NCBI GenBank assembly: GCA_946478915.1
Contig: CAMLER010000324.1
Span: 1 to 6,140 of the forward strand
Source: an uncultured Chryseolinea sp.
GTDB lineage: Bacteria; Bacteroidota; Bacteroidia; Cytophagales; Cyclobacteriaceae
Length of the DNA: 6,140 bases
Direction of reading: 5' to 3'
Positions 3,438 to 6,140 of the stretch are shown here, piece after piece. Within the stretch, counting starts at the first letter, position 1. Every line of letters begins with the position of its first letter. The notes below the pieces were generated by a model. That model was not told the origin of the DNA. It saw only the letters and a list, made by a program, of their open reading frames with translations, and searched no databases. Position numbers and translations under genes: made by a program.

Positions 3438-6140
3438 CTAGTGTACGGCTTTATGATATTCGGATGGTAGCACTCCAAATTGTTCTTTGAAACATTTTGA
3501 AAAATAGGAAAGGTGATTGAAGCCCGATCGATAGGCAGCTTCCGAAATTTGGATCCCGGGCTGCTGTAGTAATTGAGCGGCGCGTTTCAGCCTGATAGAC
3601 CGGATGAAATCGTTTGCAGACTGGTTAGTCAAAGCCTTCAGTTTTCGATGTAATTGCATGCGGCTCATGCCAATTTCATTTTGAAGGCCTTCGACGGTAA
3701 ACGATTCATTATCGATGTTGTCCTCGACGATTTTGACTAGTTTGGTAAGAAAGATAGCATCCCGATCTTCAATGACAACATCCTCGGGAGCCAGCGTTAT
3801 GATTTGGCTGAACTTCTTTTTCAACCTTTCATTAAATGAAAGGAGACTTTTGATCCTCGCAATGAGTTCGTTTATTTCAAAAGGTTTGACGAGGTATTGT
3901 TCGGCGCCTGTCTCAAATCCTTTCAATTTTGTCTCGCCGTCATCACGGGCAGTCAGGATTATGATGGGAATATGACTTGTACGCTGATCCTGACGAATAT
4001 TTAAGGTCATTGCTACACCATCCATTTCAGGCATCATGATGTCAGTAATGATCAAGTCGGGAATCTTTTCCTGCGCCATGCGCAACCCATCCTGACCGTT
4101 TGATGCTTCCATTACATTGAACTCGTGAGAGATTTGTGTCCTGATATATTTCCTGAGATCCTCATTGTCCTCTACTACCAGGACGATCGGCAGATGATCG
4201 GAATACATTGGAGCGGCCAATTCCTCTTGATTTGCGATCGACGCCAAATTTTCAAAATAATTACTGGACTGCGTGAGTTCAGTAGGAAATGCTTCCTCCA
4301 CTTCCTGGAGTTCACCAGGAGAAGAAACACCGATGGGTAGACTGACTTTAAATACGCACCCTTTCTCTTCATTGTTCACGACCGAAATAGAACCCTGCAT
4401 CAACCCTACCAACTCCTTTGTTAAGGATAGACCGATTCCGGTACCCTCATACGGTCTAGTCTGAGACGAATTCACCTGGTAAAAGCGGTCGAAGATTTTC
4501 TTTTGAAGATGATCGGGAATACCAATGCCTGTATCCATAACCGATATCGAAAATGTTTGGGCTGAATCTTTGATGACTTGTATACTAACCGTTTCTCCGA
4601 CTGGTGTAAACTTGAAGGCGTTTGAGAGTAAGTTGTATACTATTTTTTCTAATTTTTCGGGATCAACCACAGCAACAAGATCTCGCTCGGCAATATCAAT
4701 TTTGAAGGTTATTTCTTTTGATTCCGCCAGATGAATAAAAGTTTGTGCTATTTCAGAAATAAATTTGGCAACATTAATGGCACGATTTGCCACCGTGACA
4801 AGCCCTACTTCGATTTTAGCAAGATCGAGCAATTCATTTACCAATCTCAGCAAACGTGTGGCATTCCTACCCATCATTTCAACTTCCCACGCCGGAATAG
4901 GATATCTGTTCTTGCGCAATGGCGCGAGGATAAGATTAAGCGGTGTCCGAAATTCATGAGACACGTTGGCAAAGAACTGCGTCTTCAACGCATCCATTTT
5001 CTTGATTTGTTCCGCTTCAACCTGCGCCTCTTTTGCTCGTCGCGCAGCGGAATCTGCTTTTGCCTGTGAAATTTTGCTGGAGCAAATAGCAGCGATGGTG
5101 GTAAGTGCCTCCAGATGATATTGCTTAAAGAAATATTTTTCAGGATGTTCCGAATCAATCACGCCGATAACTTTATCCTGATTAATCAACGGGACGGCTA
5201 GTTCCGAGTACCTCATTTCATCATCCACAATGTATCGCGGATCAGCCGATGAGTCTCCCACGATCTCTGCTACTCCTGATTGCGCAACCGCACCTACGAT
5301 TCCTTTTCCTAACGGTATTTGTATGGGATTATGAATGACAAATGCTTCGGGATTTTTTGTTCCATAGGCAGCTTTTTGAACCAATACACCCTCGGATTCA
5401 TCCAGTAGATAAATGACACAATCCACGAAACCCAACCGTGCAACACAATTTTTTGCAACGTCCCATAAGATTTCTTCCAGTTCATTCTTTCCAAAAAGAG
5501 ATGTGGCAAAATAGTTTATGGTTTCATCGCTTTCCTTTCTGAGTTGAACCTGTCTCTCCAACTCCTGGTTGATCGTTTCTATTTCTTCCTTCTGCTCGGT
5601 AATGAATTGATTTTTTACTTCTAATTCATTGGAATAAATTTTTGTCACCTTCGACTTCCGATAATACAAAACCCCCAAGGTTAAAAACAGGACGCTGGCA
5701 AAGATGTAGAACCACTTCCAACGGTTCTCAAACATGACCCGCTGATCCAATAGCGCCAATTGAGTCGACTGACGATCCAGTTGCTTATTTTTTTCAGCAA
5801 CTTCCAATAATACCTGCTGGGCTTTATAAGCTTTTGACTTGCTCTCGTTATATATGCTGTCCTCGAATATCTTGTAAACTTTGTAATGCTCCAGCGCTGT
5901 TTTATAATCACCGGATTTTTGATACACAAAAGACAACAGTTCGTAAACCTTGGACTTCAGGCGAAAATTTCGGACTGCTTCGGCTTTTAACTTAGCCTGG
6001 TTTGCAAAACTCAGGCTCTTTTCTCTGTTGCCTGCTTCAGCTTTCAACTTCGACAAGGTATATAGTGCATTAATTTGGACTTCCACCATCTCAAGCGTTT
6101 CAGCCTCTTTTAGTGCCATGGCTAAAACGGATTCTGCTTT
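3438..6140 (-). CDS. Hybrid two-component sensor kinase/response regulator: TPR-TM-GAF-HisKA-HATPase-REC-AraC (partial, N-terminus outside window)
   Basis: The frame is open to the right edge for 900 residues; the ATG at 6119-6117 lies inside a TPR-like helix and is not the true start. Numbering from that Met: about 1-95 are TPR-like helices, presumably periplasmic; 133-153 one transmembrane segment; about 155-200 coiled coil; about 202-350 GAF (ends near SELAVPL, KVIGVIDSE); 378-440 HisKA with His388 in SHEFRTP; 480-595 HATPase with N-box Asn496/Asn500, DTGIGIP (529-535) and GTGIGLSL (559-566); 645-760 receiver with Glu650/Asp651, phospho-acceptor Asp693, Thr723 and Lys745; 788-893 AraC helix-turn-helix pair ending near FKEQFGVLPSEY. 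All catalytic residues are present, so it should autophosphorylate, pass phosphate to its own receiver and bind DNA while membrane-bound. It resembles Bacteroides HTCS regulators, but with TPR plus GAF instead of a beta-propeller sensor. The downstream secreted-protein operon is a plausible target. Its promoter is outside the window. Confidence 0.95.
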   Translation of the reverse strand, partial: KAESVLAMALKEAETLEMVEVQINALYTLSKLKAEAGNREKSLSFANQAKLKAEAVRNFRLKSKVYELLSFVYQKSGDYKTALEHYKVYKIFEDSIYNESKSKAYKAQQVLLEVAEKNKQLDRQSTQLALLDQRVMFENRWKWFYIFASVLFLTLGVLYYRKSKVTKIYSNELEVKNQFITEQKEEIETINQELERQVQLRKESDETINYFATSLFGKNELEEILWDVAKNCVARLGFVDCVIYLLDESEGVLVQKAAYGTKNPEAFVIHNPIQIPLGKGIVGAVAQSGVAEIVGDSSADPRYIVDDEMRYSELAVPLINQDKVIGVIDSEHPEKYFFKQYHLEALTTIAAICSSKISQAKADSAARRAKEAQVEAEQIKKMDALKTQFFANVSHEFRTPLNLILAPLRKNRYPIPAWEVEMMGRNATRLLRLVNELLDLAKIEVGLVTVANRAINVAKFISEIAQTFIHLAESKEITFKIDIAERDLVAVVDPEKLEKIVYNLLSNAFKFTPVGETVSIQVIKDSAQTFSISVMDTGIGIPDHLQKKIFDRFYQVNSSQTRPYEGTGIGLSLTKELVGLMQGSISVVNNEEKGCVFKVSLPIGVSSPGELQEVEEAFPTELTQSSNYFENLASIANQEELAAPMYSDHLPIVLVVEDNEDLRKYIRTQISHEFNVMEASNGQDGLRMAQEKIPDLIITDIMMPEMDGVAMTLNIRQDQRTSHIPIIILTARDDGETKLKGFETGAEQYLVKPFEINELIARIKSLLSFNERLKKKFSQIITLAPEDVVIEDRDAIFLTKLVKIVEDNIDNESFTVEGLQNEIGMSRMQLHRKLKALTNQSANDFIRSIRLKRAAQLLQQPGIQISEAAYRSGFNHLSYFSKCFKEQFGVLPSEYHKAVH

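Larger units (their letters stand above)
2880..3442. repeat. Four-copy ACTTTGT inverted-repeat family bounding the intergenic region
   Basis: The heptamer ACTTTGT occurs four times in alternating orientation: plus 2889-2895, minus 2915-2921, plus 3363-3369, minus 3427-3433. The outer copies extend to an 18-bp imperfect inverted repeat: ACTAGTCCAACTTTGTCA at 2880-2897, matched at 16 of 18 positions by the reverse complement of 3425-3442. The inner copies share an exact 10-bp inverted match (TACTTTGTTC at 3362-3371 against 2913-2922). The two right-hand copies share 9 bp (CTACTTTGT at 3361-3369 against 3427-3435) and could form a long-loop hairpin just after the kinase gene. The outer right arm overlaps the kinase stop codon (3438-3440). 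I see no target-site duplication. It may be terminal repeats of a decayed element or binding sites. Confidence 0.45.

Noticed and set aside
6117..6119. ATG at 6119 as the true start of the hybrid kinase
   Set aside because: The frame stays open to the window edge and continues a helical TPR pattern upstream (KAESVLA). A signal peptide is expected further upstream.

Overview
The window looks like Bacteroidota chromosome, probably a Cytophagales-type environmental bacterium. The evidence is a one-protein hybrid sensor kinase with a C-terminal AraC output domain, secreted multidomain proteins of kinds common in that phylum, start codons without Shine-Dalgarno sequences, and a TAnnTTTG-like promoter box. 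The order-level placement is an inference from style; no marker gene is present.

All three intact genes lie on the minus strand, so transcription runs from high to low coordinates. First (3438-6140, 5' end outside the window) is a large hybrid two-component protein: TPR sensor, one membrane segment, coiled coil, GAF, HisKA, HATPase, receiver and AraC DNA-binding domain. Then comes about 740 bp without an intact gene (2698-3437). It holds a decayed AraC-family regulator remnant on the plus strand, a four-copy ACTTTGT inverted-repeat family, two abutting palindromes and, next to the following gene, a pair of direct repeats spaced 21 bp apart upstream of a possible promoter.

Next are two secreted proteins only 26 bp apart, probably one operon. 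The first (1351-2697) is a 448-residue surface protein with tail-fibre/adhesin-like GIGT motifs and a conserved C-terminal domain ending in VLVLVSLQ. The second (1-1324, 3' end outside the window) is built like a trypsin-fold secreted protein, but all three catalytic-triad positions appear substituted (His to Asp, Asp to Thr, Ser to Asn). It was probably a protease scaffold converted to a binding or structural role.

Working model (inference): the membrane kinase senses a periplasmic or cytoplasmic cue, and its AraC domain binds the 21-bp-spaced repeats to activate the downstream pair of secreted proteins. The inactive trypsin-like protein and the possible operator are the most interesting points. 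No RNA gene, CRISPR array or intact mobile element is visible.
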